Assembly (NCBI GenBank): GCA_937928385.1 | Contig: CALEZD010000103.1 | Location: 1 to 64,000 of the forward strand | DNA length: 64,000 nucleotides | Direction: 5' to 3' | From: an uncultured Bacteroidota bacterium | GTDB lineage: Bacteria; Bacteroidota; Bacteroidia; Chitinophagales; Chitinophagaceae | Shown here: in pieces, positions 27,104-37,202 of the stretch | Position numbering within the stretch: position 1 is the first letter of the stretch | Layout of the letters: the number at the start of each line of letters is the position of its first letter | Translations under genes and position numbers: made by a program | The notes under the pieces: generated by a model | Database searches by the model: none | Told to the model about the DNA's origin: nothing | Seen by the model: only the letters and a program-made list of their open reading frames with translations

Positions 27104-29710
27104 ATGAGAAAGATTACCCTTACAATTTGCAGTATGCTTGTAATAGCAGGCATGTATGCACAAACCGGCGGTGAAAAGCTACGTGATATTGTAGAGCAGC
27201 ACCAAAATGAACTGGCAACCCGTACCCCAAAGGCTACAGGCAAAGAAGCCAAGGATGCTCATTTCCAGCGATGGCTGTGGTATTGGCAACAACATACAGA
27301 CCAAAATGGTTACCTGGTATCAGAAAAACAAAAGCTGGATAAATGGATGAGTTATGAAAACGACCGTGCCAGGAGCAAGACTACCGCGCACAGCCGTGCA
27401 GATTGGAAACCCCTGGGGGCCGACACGTTGAAACAGCAATGGATTGGCAAAGGGTTTGGCCTGGGCCGTATTAATTGTATTGCGTTTCATCCTACAACAG
27501 CCAATACCTATTATATTGGCGCGGCTAATGGAGGTGTATGGAAAACAACTAATAACGGAGCATCATGGACATGCCTCACCGACAAATTACCGGTAATGAG
27601 TGTCTCTGATATTGATATTAACCCGGCTAACCCCAACACCATATACTTGTGCACGGGAGACAGGGATGGCCCGGACGCGTACAGGAACTACAGCATAGGC
27701 TTGCAAAAGTCGACAGACGGCGGGCAAACCTGGTCATCGCTGGGTACTGTGCTACAGGTAAAAGATGCTGAGTTGACTAATAACCTCGTGATTAACCCCT
27801 CTGATACAAACTCACTGACACTTGCCAGGCAAAACGGTATTTATAAATCTTATAACGGAGGCGCCTCCTGGACTCAAGTACTCAACGGCCCACATGTCAA
27901 GCAACTACTTTACCATCCTATTGATACATCGGTATTGTATGCAGCGGGCATGGAAAATCAGTTTGACTATGCGCAAATCTACCGTTCTGCTGACGGAGGC
28001 GCTAACTGGCAGACAGTAACTGCTTTTGACGCAAACACCCCGGCAAAAAGGATAGAGATAGCGGTAACAGCGGCTGACCCGTCACTGGTATTTGCAGTAG
28101 TAGCCGATGCTATACAGGGTAATGAAGACGGTCTGTTGGGTATTTATAAATCTACCAACAACGGTACAAGTTTTACACAGGTATATGCTCCCAACAACTG
28201 TACCGGCAACCTGCTGGCTTCTAACCAGGATGGTACAGGTTGCAAAGGGCAGGGTTTTTACGATATCACAATAGCTGCAAACCCCGGCAACGCAAATCAT
28301 TTATGTGTAGGAGGTGTAAACGGGTGGTATTCAACCAATGGCGGTACATCCTGGACTGTAATGAACCAATGGGACCAGACATTGCCGGGCGTGGCAACAG
28401 TACATGCTGACAAACACGCTTCCATGTTTCATCCACTGGTGGCCAACAGGCTGTTTGAATGTAACGACGGTGGGATAGCCTATACAGATAATGCCGCCAA
28501 TTCCAACTCGCTTTGGGTAGACCTGACCAACGGTATGGAGATAACACAATATTACAGGATAGCCGTAGCACAGAAGCAGGACCTGATAGTAGGCGGGGCC
28601 CAGGATAATTCTGTATTTGTTATCGAGCCCGGGGATATCAACTTCATCGGTACCGGCGATGGTACTAATGCAAAAATTGATGAAACAGATACTGTAGTGT
28701 ACGCTACTGAGCAAAATGGTTTTATGCACAGGGTTGATAATGCGAATGGCGATGTGATTATATCCAACAACATACCTAACCAGCCGCAGGGCCCATGGGT
28801 AACATCATTCTCTATCAATCCGCACAACAACAGCCATATTATAGCAGGCTACCAGGATATTTTCTATAGCATGGACAAAGGCGATAATTGGATGAGCATT
28901 ACCGGCGGCCCGCTGGGCAATGGTAATATTGCCAGGGTAGAAATGACCCCGGCCAACGCAGGTACCATTTATGCTATTGTTCAAGACTCAAATGCAGTCT
29001 TTTATACGCATAGCTTCACCCCCGGCAATACGGCCACATTCAGTACGCTCACTCCAAGCCAGGCAGGTACTATATCCGATATAGAAGTGGATATCAGGAA
29101 CAAAGACCACTTCTGGCTGACTTATAGCGGCTATGGCGGCCCGCAGGTACTGGAATATAAAAACAGTACCTGGACACAAGTCAACACCAACCTGCCGGAC
29201 GTACCCGTATTGTGTATCAGGCAGGATACCAGCAATTTTACACTGTATATAGGTACGGATGTGGGCGTGTTTTTCAAAGAAGATACCGCCACGCAGTGGG
29301 AAGCCTTTGACAAGGGTATGCCAAAGGTGAACGTAACTGATATTGAAATACAGTACGCCTCCAACAGGGTATATGCCGCTACCTATGGCAGGGGTATATG
29401 GGTATCGCCCAGGCAAAAAGACAGCGTTGTATCGGTGCCGGTAATACCGTATGCTGATGATGTATTTGCATTGGTGCCCAATCCTGCTCATGGCGAGTTT
29501 AAGATACTTCCCGGCAAGAATGTACAACAAGGCGAAGAGGTGCTTATCCGGGTAATGGACTACACCGGCAGGGTAGTACATACAAAGAATACCGCTTTAG
29601 CGGGCAGCTCTGTAACGGTAAACCCCGGTGCAATACCGGCAGGTGTATATATTGTAGAACTGAGCAGCCATAAAGCGATATTGGGTAGAAAACAGGTGGT
29701 GATAAAATAG
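27104..29710 (+). CDS. T9SS-exported beta-propeller (sialidase/VPS10-like) protein
   Basis: 868 residues from the ATG at 27104; an in-frame TTG at 27098 is less likely. Signal peptide MRKITLTICSMLVIAGMYAQ. Asp-box-like repeats (S-x-D-x-G-x-x-W: KSTDGGQTW, RSADGGANW, STNGGTSW, SMDKGDNW) mark a multi-bladed propeller of the sialidase/VPS10/Ycf48 type. The C-terminal 80 residues (LVPNPAHGEF through PAGVYIVEL, ending KQVVIK) are a type A T9SS sorting domain, so the protein is exported across the outer membrane and probably surface-attached or released. Substrate unknown: the propeller alone does not prove hydrolase activity. Confidence 0.9.
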   Translation: MRKITLTICSMLVIAGMYAQTGGEKLRDIVEQHQNELATRTPKATGKEAKDAHFQRWLWYWQQHTDQNGYLVSEKQKLDKWMSYENDRARSKTTAHSRADWKPLGADTLKQQWIGKGFGLGRINCIAFHPTTANTYYIGAANGGVWKTTNNGASWTCLTDKLPVMSVSDIDINPANPNTIYLCTGDRDGPDAYRNYSIGLQKSTDGGQTWSSLGTVLQVKDAELTNNLVINPSDTNSLTLARQNGIYKSYNGGASWTQVLNGPHVKQLLYHPIDTSVLYAAGMENQFDYAQIYRSADGGANWQTVTAFDANTPAKRIEIAVTAADPSLVFAVVADAIQGNEDGLLGIYKSTNNGTSFTQVYAPNNCTGNLLASNQDGTGCKGQGFYDITIAANPGNANHLCVGGVNGWYSTNGGTSWTVMNQWDQTLPGVATVHADKHASMFHPLVANRLFECNDGGIAYTDNAANSNSLWVDLTNGMEITQYYRIAVAQKQDLIVGGAQDNSVFVIEPGDINFIGTGDGTNAKIDETDTVVYATEQNGFMHRVDNANGDVIISNNIPNQPQGPWVTSFSINPHNNSHIIAGYQDIFYSMDKGDNWMSITGGPLGNGNIARVEMTPANAGTIYAIVQDSNAVFYTHSFTPGNTATFSTLTPSQAGTISDIEVDIRNKDHFWLTYSGYGGPQVLEYKNSTWTQVNTNLPDVPVLCIRQDTSNFTLYIGTDVGVFFKEDTATQWEAFDKGMPKVNVTDIEIQYASNRVYAATYGRGIWVSPRQKDSVVSVPVIPYADDVFALVPNPAHGEFKILPGKNVQQGEEVLIRVMDYTGRVVHTKNTALAGSSVTVNPGAIPAGVYIVELSSHKAILGRKQVVIK

Positions 29711-29732
29711 CAACACCGGGTTGAACAACTAG

Positions 29733-29771
29733 ATAATGAGCCGCCTCATACATAATGAGGCGGCTCATTAT
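29733..29771. terminator. Long perfect hairpin after the propeller gene
   Basis: 17-bp perfect stem (29733-29749 with 29755-29771) with a 5-base loop. No U-run follows on either strand, so it may act as an mRNA 3'-end stabiliser or a Rho-assisted terminator. Confidence 0.75.
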
Positions 29772-29941
29772 GTATGTTACCGGTTTACACTTGCAAAACG
29801 GGCTTATCACTATGTATTCAATGTGCTGTACCGGACTTCTTGTTCACCCCTTCCTGTCAGCTTCCCCTGATAAGTTTTTTAGTTCCCCAAAGTTTCAGTA
29901 ACATTGTTGTACTCACATTATTTACAAAAAAATCATAGTAT

Positions 29942-30889
29942 ATGAACAAGAAAATCATCACCGTATTTGGCGCAACAGGCGCGCAAGGTGGTAGCCTGGC
30001 AAGGGCTATACTCAACGACCCAAACAGCGAATTTGCAGTTAGGGCGGTAACAAGGGACGTTAACTCGGATACAGCGAAAGAACTTTCGGCTATGGGTGCC
30101 GAGGTAGTAGCCGGAGATGTGGATGATGCCGCATCGGTAAATAAGGCAATGGAAGGTGCTTATGGCGCTTTCTGTGTCACGTTCTTCTGGGCGCATTTTT
30201 CACCTGAAAAAGAAAACGCTCAAGTGAAAATAATGGCGGAGGCTGCTAAGGCCAACGGGCTAAAACATGTAGTATGGTCAACGCTGGAAGATGTAAGAAA
30301 ATTTGTTCCGCTGAACGACGACAGCATGCCTACGCTGAATGAAAAATACAAAGTGCCGCATTTTGACGGCAAAGGAGAATCAGACAAACATTTTGCAGAT
30401 GCGGGTGTACCTACCACGTATATGAAGGCTTCTTTCTACTGGGAAAACCTGATATACTTTGGGATGGGGCCCAAGAAGGGCGATGACGGTTCGTTTTCTA
30501 TCACCTTTCCTATGGGCGATAAGAAAATGGCGGGTATATCAGCAGGTGACATTGGCAAGTGCGCTTATGGTATCTTCAAAAACCCTGATAAATACATAGG
30601 CCAGTACGTAGGTATAGCGGGTGAGCAACTGACATGCGATACTATGGCTAAAGAACTGTCTGCATCAATAGGTGCGCCTGTTGCTTACAACAGTGTAACG
30701 CCTGCGCAATACCGTGGATTCGGTTTCCCCGGTGCAGAAGACCTGGGCAATATGTTCCAGTTTTACGCGGATTTTGAAAAAGAGTTTGAAACACTGAGGG
30801 ATGTAAAACTGTCTAAAGAATTGAACCCTGAGTTGCAGGATTTTAAAACATGGCTGTCGAACAACGCATCGCGCCTGCCTTTGGACTAA
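29942..30889 (+). CDS. NmrA/HSCARG-type NAD(P)-binding protein
   Basis: 315 residues, atypical short-chain dehydrogenase. The Rossmann motif is VFGATGAQGGSLARAIL near the N-terminus, with a strand ending RAVTRDV that would select NADP, then VVAGDVDD. The catalytic Y-x-x-x-K of active dehydrogenases is not evident, as usual in NmrA-like redox sensors and reductases. It is monocistronic, with a terminator at 30908. Confidence 0.88.
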   Translation: MNKKIITVFGATGAQGGSLARAILNDPNSEFAVRAVTRDVNSDTAKELSAMGAEVVAGDVDDAASVNKAMEGAYGAFCVTFFWAHFSPEKENAQVKIMAEAAKANGLKHVVWSTLEDVRKFVPLNDDSMPTLNEKYKVPHFDGKGESDKHFADAGVPTTYMKASFYWENLIYFGMGPKKGDDGSFSITFPMGDKKMAGISAGDIGKCAYGIFKNPDKYIGQYVGIAGEQLTCDTMAKELSASIGAPVAYNSVTPAQYRGFGFPGAEDLGNMFQFYADFEKEFETLRDVKLSKELNPELQDFKTWLSNNASRLPLD

Positions 30890-30907
30890 TAGAATAATTA
30901 AGTTTTT

Positions 30908-30942
30908 ATCCCGCATCATCGCAAGGTGGTGCGGGATTTTTT
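30908..30942 (+). terminator. Intrinsic terminator after the NmrA-like gene
   Basis: 13-bp stem with two G-T pairs (30908-30920 with 30925-30937), GCAA loop, followed by a T run. It overlaps the end of the convergent ABC permease gene by a few bases. Confidence 0.88.
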
Positions 30943-32152
30943 ATGTCCTATTGACACCCTTGTCAATCTTCCGTTTCACCAACACAAGTAATACAACAGC
31001 AACAGCCGCCAGGGCAGCCCATACCTCCCAGCCGGGGAAACGTGCGATGTAGAGGTCCATCTCAAGTGCTGCTTTTGCAGTTTGCACCTGTGCATAAATG
31101 GCAGCTATGCCTGCTGCAATCATTACACCGAGGATAATAAATACATAACGCCTGAGGATAAACCTGCTGAGGAAGCGGGGGCTATAGCCGAGTTGTACCA
31201 GCAGTTGCAGGTTGTGTTGTGCGCGGGCGATGGTCAGTTCGGCAAAGAGTATGAATACTGATAGTCCCATCATCAGCAATACGATTGCCAGCAGCCCCAT
31301 GCCGAGCGTAGCGCCGTACACCACCGTGCGCATACGGTTGCTGCGCAGCAGTTCGTTGTTGGTTTCATATTTAGCTTCGTGCAGGTATTCTGTCAGCAAT
31401 TCGTCCGATGGGTCTTTTACTTTCAGTATCAGCCGCGAGGGTTGTTGCTCCGGTTGTGCGACTGCATAGTGTTGGTTGCCAAACTCGATAAACGACTCAG
31501 GCACAAGGATAGAACTGATACGATGGGAGAAACCCGCCACACGCGCAGTATATTCAGCCGCATCATTACCCGTACCTACCTTCAGTGTAAAACGTAATGT
31601 TTGTATCGTGCCTTTGGTGAGTTGCGGTACACCCTGGTTGGGCGCGTAGCCAAAGTTGTACAGGTTCAGGAATTCGGTGGAAACAATAACGGGCACTTCA
31701 TTGGCGGTGTATTGCCAGTACCAGTCGAGGGGTTTGTCGTCAATAAACCTGTCGGGTACCGACTCGATAAACAGGCGCGTGGAGAATTGCGTGCTGTCGC
31801 CTGTAAAAGCCACCTCTACTGGGAAACGTGCGGAAGTGAACATGCCTATATCCTGTACTACGGGTATGCTGCCCAGTGCGCGAATTTCGGTATTGCTAAA
31901 GAGCGCCGGTTTTTGTTTGGTGATTTCCTGGTTCGCATCTATCTCTTTGCTGATGGTAAGGTAGGTGCCTTCTATGCTGTCTTTGTCATACTTGCCCGAT
32001 AACGCATCGCGGAAACCTGTGTACAGTATGATAGCATAGAGCAGTATCAAAGTACCGATGCACAACGACAGCAGCGCAGGCCACAGCCGTTTGTTGCCAC
32101 GGCGGCGCAGCAGCAGCTTGCGTAGTATCACCTTGCGCGGCCTCTGTTTCAC
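30941..32152 (-). CDS. ABC transporter permease, FtsX/MacB-like
   Basis: 403 residues. A basic N-terminus precedes one membrane helix (LWPALLSLCIGTLILLYAII), a large extracytoplasmic domain (about residues 48-275), then three helices (GMGLLAIVLLMMGLSVFILF, YVFIILGVMIAAGIAAIYA, VWAALAAVAVVLLVLV), the FtsX/MacB/LolC topology. Such permeases act in lipoprotein release, efflux or division rather than solute import. The start overlaps the stop of the upstream ATPase gene by 4 bases, so the two make one transporter. Confidence 0.85.
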   Translation of the reverse strand: MKQRPRKVILRKLLLRRRGNKRLWPALLSLCIGTLILLYAIILYTGFRDALSGKYDKDSIEGTYLTISKEIDANQEITKQKPALFSNTEIRALGSIPVVQDIGMFTSARFPVEVAFTGDSTQFSTRLFIESVPDRFIDDKPLDWYWQYTANEVPVIVSTEFLNLYNFGYAPNQGVPQLTKGTIQTLRFTLKVGTGNDAAEYTARVAGFSHRISSILVPESFIEFGNQHYAVAQPEQQPSRLILKVKDPSDELLTEYLHEAKYETNNELLRSNRMRTVVYGATLGMGLLAIVLLMMGLSVFILFAELTIARAQHNLQLLVQLGYSPRFLSRFILRRYVFIILGVMIAAGIAAIYAQVQTAKAALEMDLYIARFPGWEVWAALAAVAVVLLVLVKRKIDKGVNRT

Positions 32153-32793
32153 AGCAGCAGTTTTTTATCGTACACAAAATCTTCGTTCATGGCTACGGAG
32201 GTAACAATAATGCCCGCGCGTGTATAGCCCGCCACTTCTTTGATGAGCGCTATAGCTTTTTGCTTGTTGAAAAAATCGAGATAACTGAAAGGCTCATCGA
32301 GCAACAGCCATTCAAAGGGTTGTGACAGTGCGCGCACTATGGCCACCCGTTGTTGTTCCCCGGCCGACAGGGTGCTGACGGGCATGTCCATTTTATTTTT
32401 CAGGCCCAGGCGTTCCAGCCATTGTTCGGCGTCGTAGCCCGTCACGGTATCGGTCAGGCGGCGTTTGATGTCTATGTTTTCCCATACGGTCAGCTCGGGA
32501 AACAGGCGGAGGTCTTGAAACACGATACTGACAGACGCCGCGCGCAATTGCGATAGCTGCATAGGGGTTATTTCCTGCAGGTTGTAGGCGCTCCAGTGTA
32601 CTTTCCCTGCAAAATCTTTGCGCAGCCCGTAGAGCGTATTAATGAATAAAGTTTTGCCCGAACCTGATGGCCCCTGCACCAATACCTGCTCGCCCTGGTT
32701 GAATACCATATCCTGCTCCCACGCCGTAGCATTGTAGGTATTATGCTGTTGTTTTAGTGGCAACGGAACAAGATGGTTGATACTGAGCCGCAT
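32149..32793 (-). CDS. ABC transporter ATP-binding protein
   Basis: 214 residues. Walker A GPSGSGKT near residue 40, Q-loop FQDLRLFPELTVWENI, signature LSAGEQQRVAIVRAL (Ala in place of the usual second Gly of LSGGQ) and Walker B LLLDEPFSYLD. The short length and pairing with an FtsX-type permease match the LolD/FtsE/MacB group. Start and stop of the pair overlap by 4 bases. Confidence 0.93.
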   Translation of the reverse strand: MRLSINHLVPLPLKQQHNTYNATAWEQDMVFNQGEQVLVQGPSGSGKTLFINTLYGLRKDFAGKVHWSAYNLQEITPMQLSQLRAASVSIVFQDLRLFPELTVWENIDIKRRLTDTVTGYDAEQWLERLGLKNKMDMPVSTLSAGEQQRVAIVRALSQPFEWLLLDEPFSYLDFFNKQKAIALIKEVAGYTRAGIIVTSVAMNEDFVYDKKLLL

Positions 32794-32936
32794 GGAAGAA
32801 CTGTCCTCTTATTGTTAAATCCTGCCAAAAGTAATGAAGATTGTCGCCGAAACATAACCATTGCGTTTTGAAAATCGTTATATTTAAGTAGAAGATGTGC
32901 GCCTGAGGATGGTATTGGTAAGACTCTAAAAAATAA

Positions 32937-34727
32937 ATGGTTATGGTGAAACGCATATTTGACATAGTGGCCAAAAGGGTGAAGGAAGAACCTTCATCTG
33001 TATTGTTTGCCGGCAAAGAGCAGGGTGCCTGGCGCACCTATACCACTGCCGAGGCATGGGATATGGCGAAACACCTGTGCGGGGGCCTGCAATCGCTGGA
33101 TATACGCAACGATATATTGGAGGCTGAACACCAGGAGAAAATAGCCATCGTATCGCCCAACAGGCCGGAGTGGCTGATAACCGATATGGGTGTACAAATG
33201 AGCGGTGCAGTGCTGACGCCATTATATCCCACCATCAGCACGGGCGAGATGGAATATATATTGAAAGAAGCGGAAGTGCATGTGTTGTTTATAGCCGACG
33301 AAACGTTATATAAGCGTTTCAAACCCGCATTTGACAATGTGCCCACGCTCAAACATATTTACTCTTTTGACCAAATACCCGGTGTACACAACTGGACGGA
33401 ACTGATAGATAAAAAGCTGCCACCCGACCAGGTGGTGCTGGATAAGATAACAGAAGACACACTGGCGACCATCATCTATACATCCGGCACTACTGGCAAT
33501 CCCAAGGGTGTAATGCTGAGCCATAAAAATATCGTGAGCAATGTGTACGATTCCATGCCTGCTTTTTCCTTTGCGGAGCGTGGTGCCAAGACACTGAGCT
33601 TCTTGCCGCTGAACCATATATTTGAGCGGACAGTAAGTTATATATACATAGACGCAGGACTCAGCATCTACTACGCAGAGAGTATGGAGACCATCGGCGA
33701 CAACCTGCGCGAGGTGCAGCCATTAGTATTTACAACTGTTCCCCGCTTGCTGGAAAAAGTGTATGAAAAGATACTGGGCAAAGGGCAGGAACTGACGGGC
33801 ATTAAAAAAGCATTGTTCTTCTGGGCGCTGAAGCTCGGCTTTCAATTTGACAACGTGAACAGGGGCAGCCTTTGGTACAGGATACAATTAGCCATAGCCA
33901 ATGCATTGATATTTAAAAAATGGAGAGAGGCGCTGGGCGGTAATGTCAAAGCCATAGTAACAGGCAGCGCACCCTGCCAGCCTAGGTTGATACGTGTGTT
34001 TACAGCAGCGAAGATTATCATTATGGAAGGCTACGGGCTGACGGAAACATCGCCCGTAGTATCGGTCAACAGGTTTGAAAGCGATGGCAGGCGCATAGGT
34101 TCCATAGGTACGTTGATAGACAATGTAGAAGTGAAAGTGGCAGAAGATGGCGAGATATGGTGCCGGGGCAATAACATCATGATGGGGTATTATAAACATC
34201 CCGAACTGACTGCCGAGGTGATGACAGCCGACGGATGGCTGAAGACAGGTGATATAGGCGAGTGGGTAGAAGGCCGTTTCCTGAAGATAACAGACAGGAA
34301 GAAAGAAATATTCAAAACATCGGGCGGAAAATATGTAGCCCCCCAAGTGATAGAAAACAAACTGAAAGAAAGCCAATACATAGAGCAACTGATAGTGATG
34401 GGGGCGGGGCAGAAGTTTGTGAGCGCACTAATCGTTCCCGGCTATATGAACCTGCGCAACTGGCTGAAGTACACGGGACTTTCTGCGCCCGAAAGCAATG
34501 AAGAACTGGTAGCCATGCCCGAAGTGATAGATAAGGTGCAGAAAGAGATAGATAAATACAACCCCCTGTTCAGCCATACAGAGCAGATAAAACGCTTTGT
34601 GCTGCTACCACACGAGTGGACGATTGACACAGGGGAACTGACACCATCGCTGAAGATAAAGCGTAAAATAATAGAGCGTAAATACGAAGAACAGGTAAGG
34701 ATGATATACGGCAGGAGCGAATATTAG
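32937..34727 (+). CDS. Long-chain acyl-CoA synthetase (AMP-forming)
   Basis: 596 residues; activates fatty acids to acyl-CoA through an acyl-AMP. The P-loop IIYTSGTTGNPKGVMLSHKN, the GYGLTETSPV motif, the WLKTGDIGEW hinge region and the C-terminal lysine segment (DRKKEIFKTSGGKYVAP) are all present. FadD15-like layout with the membrane-peripheral long-chain subfamily. It overlaps the convergent marC gene by 4 bases. Confidence 0.94.
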   Translation: MVMVKRIFDIVAKRVKEEPSSVLFAGKEQGAWRTYTTAEAWDMAKHLCGGLQSLDIRNDILEAEHQEKIAIVSPNRPEWLITDMGVQMSGAVLTPLYPTISTGEMEYILKEAEVHVLFIADETLYKRFKPAFDNVPTLKHIYSFDQIPGVHNWTELIDKKLPPDQVVLDKITEDTLATIIYTSGTTGNPKGVMLSHKNIVSNVYDSMPAFSFAERGAKTLSFLPLNHIFERTVSYIYIDAGLSIYYAESMETIGDNLREVQPLVFTTVPRLLEKVYEKILGKGQELTGIKKALFFWALKLGFQFDNVNRGSLWYRIQLAIANALIFKKWREALGGNVKAIVTGSAPCQPRLIRVFTAAKIIIMEGYGLTETSPVVSVNRFESDGRRIGSIGTLIDNVEVKVAEDGEIWCRGNNIMMGYYKHPELTAEVMTADGWLKTGDIGEWVEGRFLKITDRKKEIFKTSGGKYVAPQVIENKLKESQYIEQLIVMGAGQKFVSALIVPGYMNLRNWLKYTGLSAPESNEELVAMPEVIDKVQKEIDKYNPLFSHTEQIKRFVLLPHEWTIDTGELTPSLKIKRKIIERKYEEQVRMIYGRSEY

Positions 34728-35311
34728 AAGTCGAAGCCTACACTGTTCTTGAATATCTTGATAGCTATCGCCAGCAGTATTACGCCAAAGAACTTCCTCA
34801 CTACAATGATACCCGCCGGGCCTAATGCCCGCTCTATGAGTTTGAGCGAACGCAGGATAATGAATATCACCACCAGGTTGATAAGTATAGATATAAGAAT
34901 ATTGTAAGCGTGATAGGTAGCCTTAAGAGACATGATGGTAGTAAGTGTGCCCGAACCCGCAATCAAAGGGAAAGCCACCGGCACGATATTTCCTGACTTT
35001 TCGCCGCTCTCGGTTTTAAAGAAGTCAACCCCGAGTATCATTTCCAGCCCCAGGATGAATATGACGATACTACCCGCAATAGCAAAGGAACTGATGTCCA
35101 GCCCCATCAAGTTCAGCAGCAGCTCACCCACAAAGAAAAACGCTACCATCAGGATGCCCGACACCAGGGTGGCCTGTATGGAGTTAATCTCGCCCATTTT
35201 CTTCTTCAGCGATAATAATACAGGCACGGAGCCCAGCATATCTATCACCGCAAACAGCGTGAGGGACACGGTTATTATTTCTGAAATCAATATGTTCTCC
35301 AGGCCATCCAT
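34724..35311 (-). CDS. MarC family integral membrane protein
   Basis: 195 residues, six hydrophobic segments, with the MarC/UPF0056 start (ITVSLTLFAVIDMLGSVPVLLSL) and PLIAGSGTLTTIMSL motif in the middle, and a C-terminal helix with FFGVILLAIAIKIF. The family's transport function is unresolved; despite the name it is not needed for multiple antibiotic resistance. It is divergent from pepT. Confidence 0.9.
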   Translation of the reverse strand: MDGLENILISEIITVSLTLFAVIDMLGSVPVLLSLKKKMGEINSIQATLVSGILMVAFFFVGELLLNLMGLDISSFAIAGSIVIFILGLEMILGVDFFKTESGEKSGNIVPVAFPLIAGSGTLTTIMSLKATYHAYNILISILINLVVIFIILRSLKLIERALGPAGIIVVRKFFGVILLAIAIKIFKNSVGFDF

Positions 35312-35404
35312 TGGGGCTGCAAAACTACAATTGTTTTAACATGTTTTCTTATGGCGGGCAGAATGCCTATTTTTACGGCTTCAAATTGCAGAAAAGGATA
35401 AATT

Positions 35405-36655
35405 ATGGGCTTAGACAATTATCAGCATACAGCGGCGGAAAGGTTTATGCGGTATGTACAGGTAGATACGCAGAGCGACCCCAATTCGCCCTCGCAACCC
35501 TCTACCGAAAAGCAGAAAGACCTGAGCAGGATACTGGTGGAAGAACTGAAAGCAATAGGCATCACTGATGCGGAGTTGGACGAATATGGTTATGTATATG
35601 CCACCATACCCGCCACTACAGATAAAGAAGTGCCTGTTATTTGCTATTGCGCGCACGTAGATACTGCCCCCGATTGCAGCGGCGCCGGCGTAAAGCCCAT
35701 ACTGCACAAAGCATGGGACGGCAGCGATATTGTATTGCCGGATGATAATTCAGTAGTCATCAGCACCAAAGACCATGAGTACTTAAAGCAAAGGATAGGG
35801 GACGACATCATCACTGCATCGGGTACTACACTGCTGGGGGCTGATGATAAAGCCGGTGTGGCCATCATCATGGACCTGGCCAAATACCTAATTGACCATC
35901 CTGAAATTAAGCACGGTAAAATACGCATCCTCTTTACCCCCGACGAAGAAATAGGCCGTGGCGTGAACAAGGTGGATATGAAAAAGCTTGGGGCATCTTT
36001 CGGTTATACATTGGACGGCGGCCCCCGTGGCCACCTGGAAGGGGAGTCCTTTTCGGCTGATGGTGCTACCGTAATATTTCACGGTGTGAGTGCGCACCCC
36101 GGCTATGCCAAGGGCAAGATGGTGAGCGCCATAAAGGTAGCAGCAGCTTTTGTAGATAAGCTGCCCAAAAACGAATGGAACCCTGAAACTACCGAAGGTA
36201 TGCAGGGTTTTGTACATCCTGTAAGCATCGAGGGACAGATAGAGAAAGCTACGGTACAGTTCATAGTGCGCGACTTCGTAACCGCAAAACTGGCGGAACA
36301 CGAAGAAAGGCTGCGGCAGATAGCCCTGGATACCGCGCAGGAGTTCCCCGGCACTATGGTGAACTTTATAGTAAAAGAACAATACCGCAACATGAGGGAA
36401 ATGCTGGATAAGCACCCTTTTGTGATGAGCCATGCGGAAGAAGCCTATAAACGTGCGGGACTTGCAGCAGAAAAACTCAGTATTCGCGGCGGCACCGATG
36501 GCTCCAGGTTGTCGTTTATGGGTATGCCTTGCCCCAATATCTTTACCGGCGAAATGGCCATACATTCCAAACAGGAATATGTGAGCGTACAGGACATGGA
36601 AAAGGCAGTAGAAGTACTGGTACACCTGGCGCAGGTATGGGAACAGAATAGTTAA
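35405..36655 (+). CDS. pepT: Peptidase T (tripeptide aminopeptidase)
   Basis: 416 residues, M20B metallopeptidase. Zinc ligands sit in CAHVDTAPD, in LLGADDKAGVA (bridging Asp), in TPDEEIGRG (catalytic Glu then ligand Glu), in the TLDGG segment and in the C-terminal IHSKQEYVS. The SAHPGYAKGKMVSA segment belongs to the lid/dimerisation domain. It releases the N-terminal residue of tripeptides in the cytoplasm. The next gene starts 40 bases downstream. Confidence 0.96.
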   Translation: MGLDNYQHTAAERFMRYVQVDTQSDPNSPSQPSTEKQKDLSRILVEELKAIGITDAELDEYGYVYATIPATTDKEVPVICYCAHVDTAPDCSGAGVKPILHKAWDGSDIVLPDDNSVVISTKDHEYLKQRIGDDIITASGTTLLGADDKAGVAIIMDLAKYLIDHPEIKHGKIRILFTPDEEIGRGVNKVDMKKLGASFGYTLDGGPRGHLEGESFSADGATVIFHGVSAHPGYAKGKMVSAIKVAAAFVDKLPKNEWNPETTEGMQGFVHPVSIEGQIEKATVQFIVRDFVTAKLAEHEERLRQIALDTAQEFPGTMVNFIVKEQYRNMREMLDKHPFVMSHAEEAYKRAGLAAEKLSIRGGTDGSRLSFMGMPCPNIFTGEMAIHSKQEYVSVQDMEKAVEVLVHLAQVWEQNS

Positions 36656-36695
36656 TTAAATTGCACCCGTTACAAACTTTAAAATAACAACAGAA

Positions 36696-37202
36696 ATGAA
36701 TCCACAAATAAAAACAATACTGCTGACTGTACTTACGCTGTCCGTATTTGCTTTAGCATTGGTAGAACTGAGCGGTGTAAGCAGCACTGCCCTTTTTAAT
36801 AAATATGGTATAGGCGATGGCGGTAATCATGTACACGAAGACGAAAAGCTGGTAGACAAACGCAAGGAGGAAGCAAAAGCCATGCCCAAAACACAAATAG
36901 CTTTTGATAATACCAAGCATGATTTTGGTACTATTACCGAAGGCGAGGTGGTGAAACATGCTTACCATTTCAAGAACGCTGGCACTAATCCGTTGCTTAT
37001 ATCCAACGCGGTAGCTTCATGCGGTTGTACGGTGCCTTCTTATCCTAAAGAGCCCATACCACCCGGTGGAGAGGGCGATATAGTGGTAGAGTTCAACAGT
37101 AACAACCGCCCCGGCATACAAAACAAAAATGTGCTTGTGTACAGCAACGCACAGGAAGAAGCTATATCTATAGGCTTCACAGTAGAGGTGAAAGAAAAAT
37201 GA
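36696..37202 (+). CDS. DUF1573 exported/anchored protein
   Basis: 168 residues. An N-terminal hydrophobic helix (IKTILLTVLTLSVFALALVEL) acts as signal or anchor, followed by a charged linker and a DUF1573 immunoglobulin-like domain (FDNTKHDFGTITEGE, then ASCGCTVPSYPKEPIPPGG). These domains are common in Bacteroidota envelopes with unknown function. Its stop overlaps the start of the prenyltransferase gene by 4 bases (ATGA), so they are translated together. Confidence 0.9.
   Translation: MNPQIKTILLTVLTLSVFALALVELSGVSSTALFNKYGIGDGGNHVHEDEKLVDKRKEEAKAMPKTQIAFDNTKHDFGTITEGEVVKHAYHFKNAGTNPLLISNAVASCGCTVPSYPKEPIPPGGEGDIVVEFNSNNRPGIQNKNVLVYSNAQEEAISIGFTVEVKEK

Noticed and set aside
32937..34727. 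Acyl-CoA synthetase as the aryl-loading enzyme of the pigment pathway
   Set aside because: Motifs and length match long-chain fatty acyl-CoA synthetases, and it is not linked to either pathway locus.
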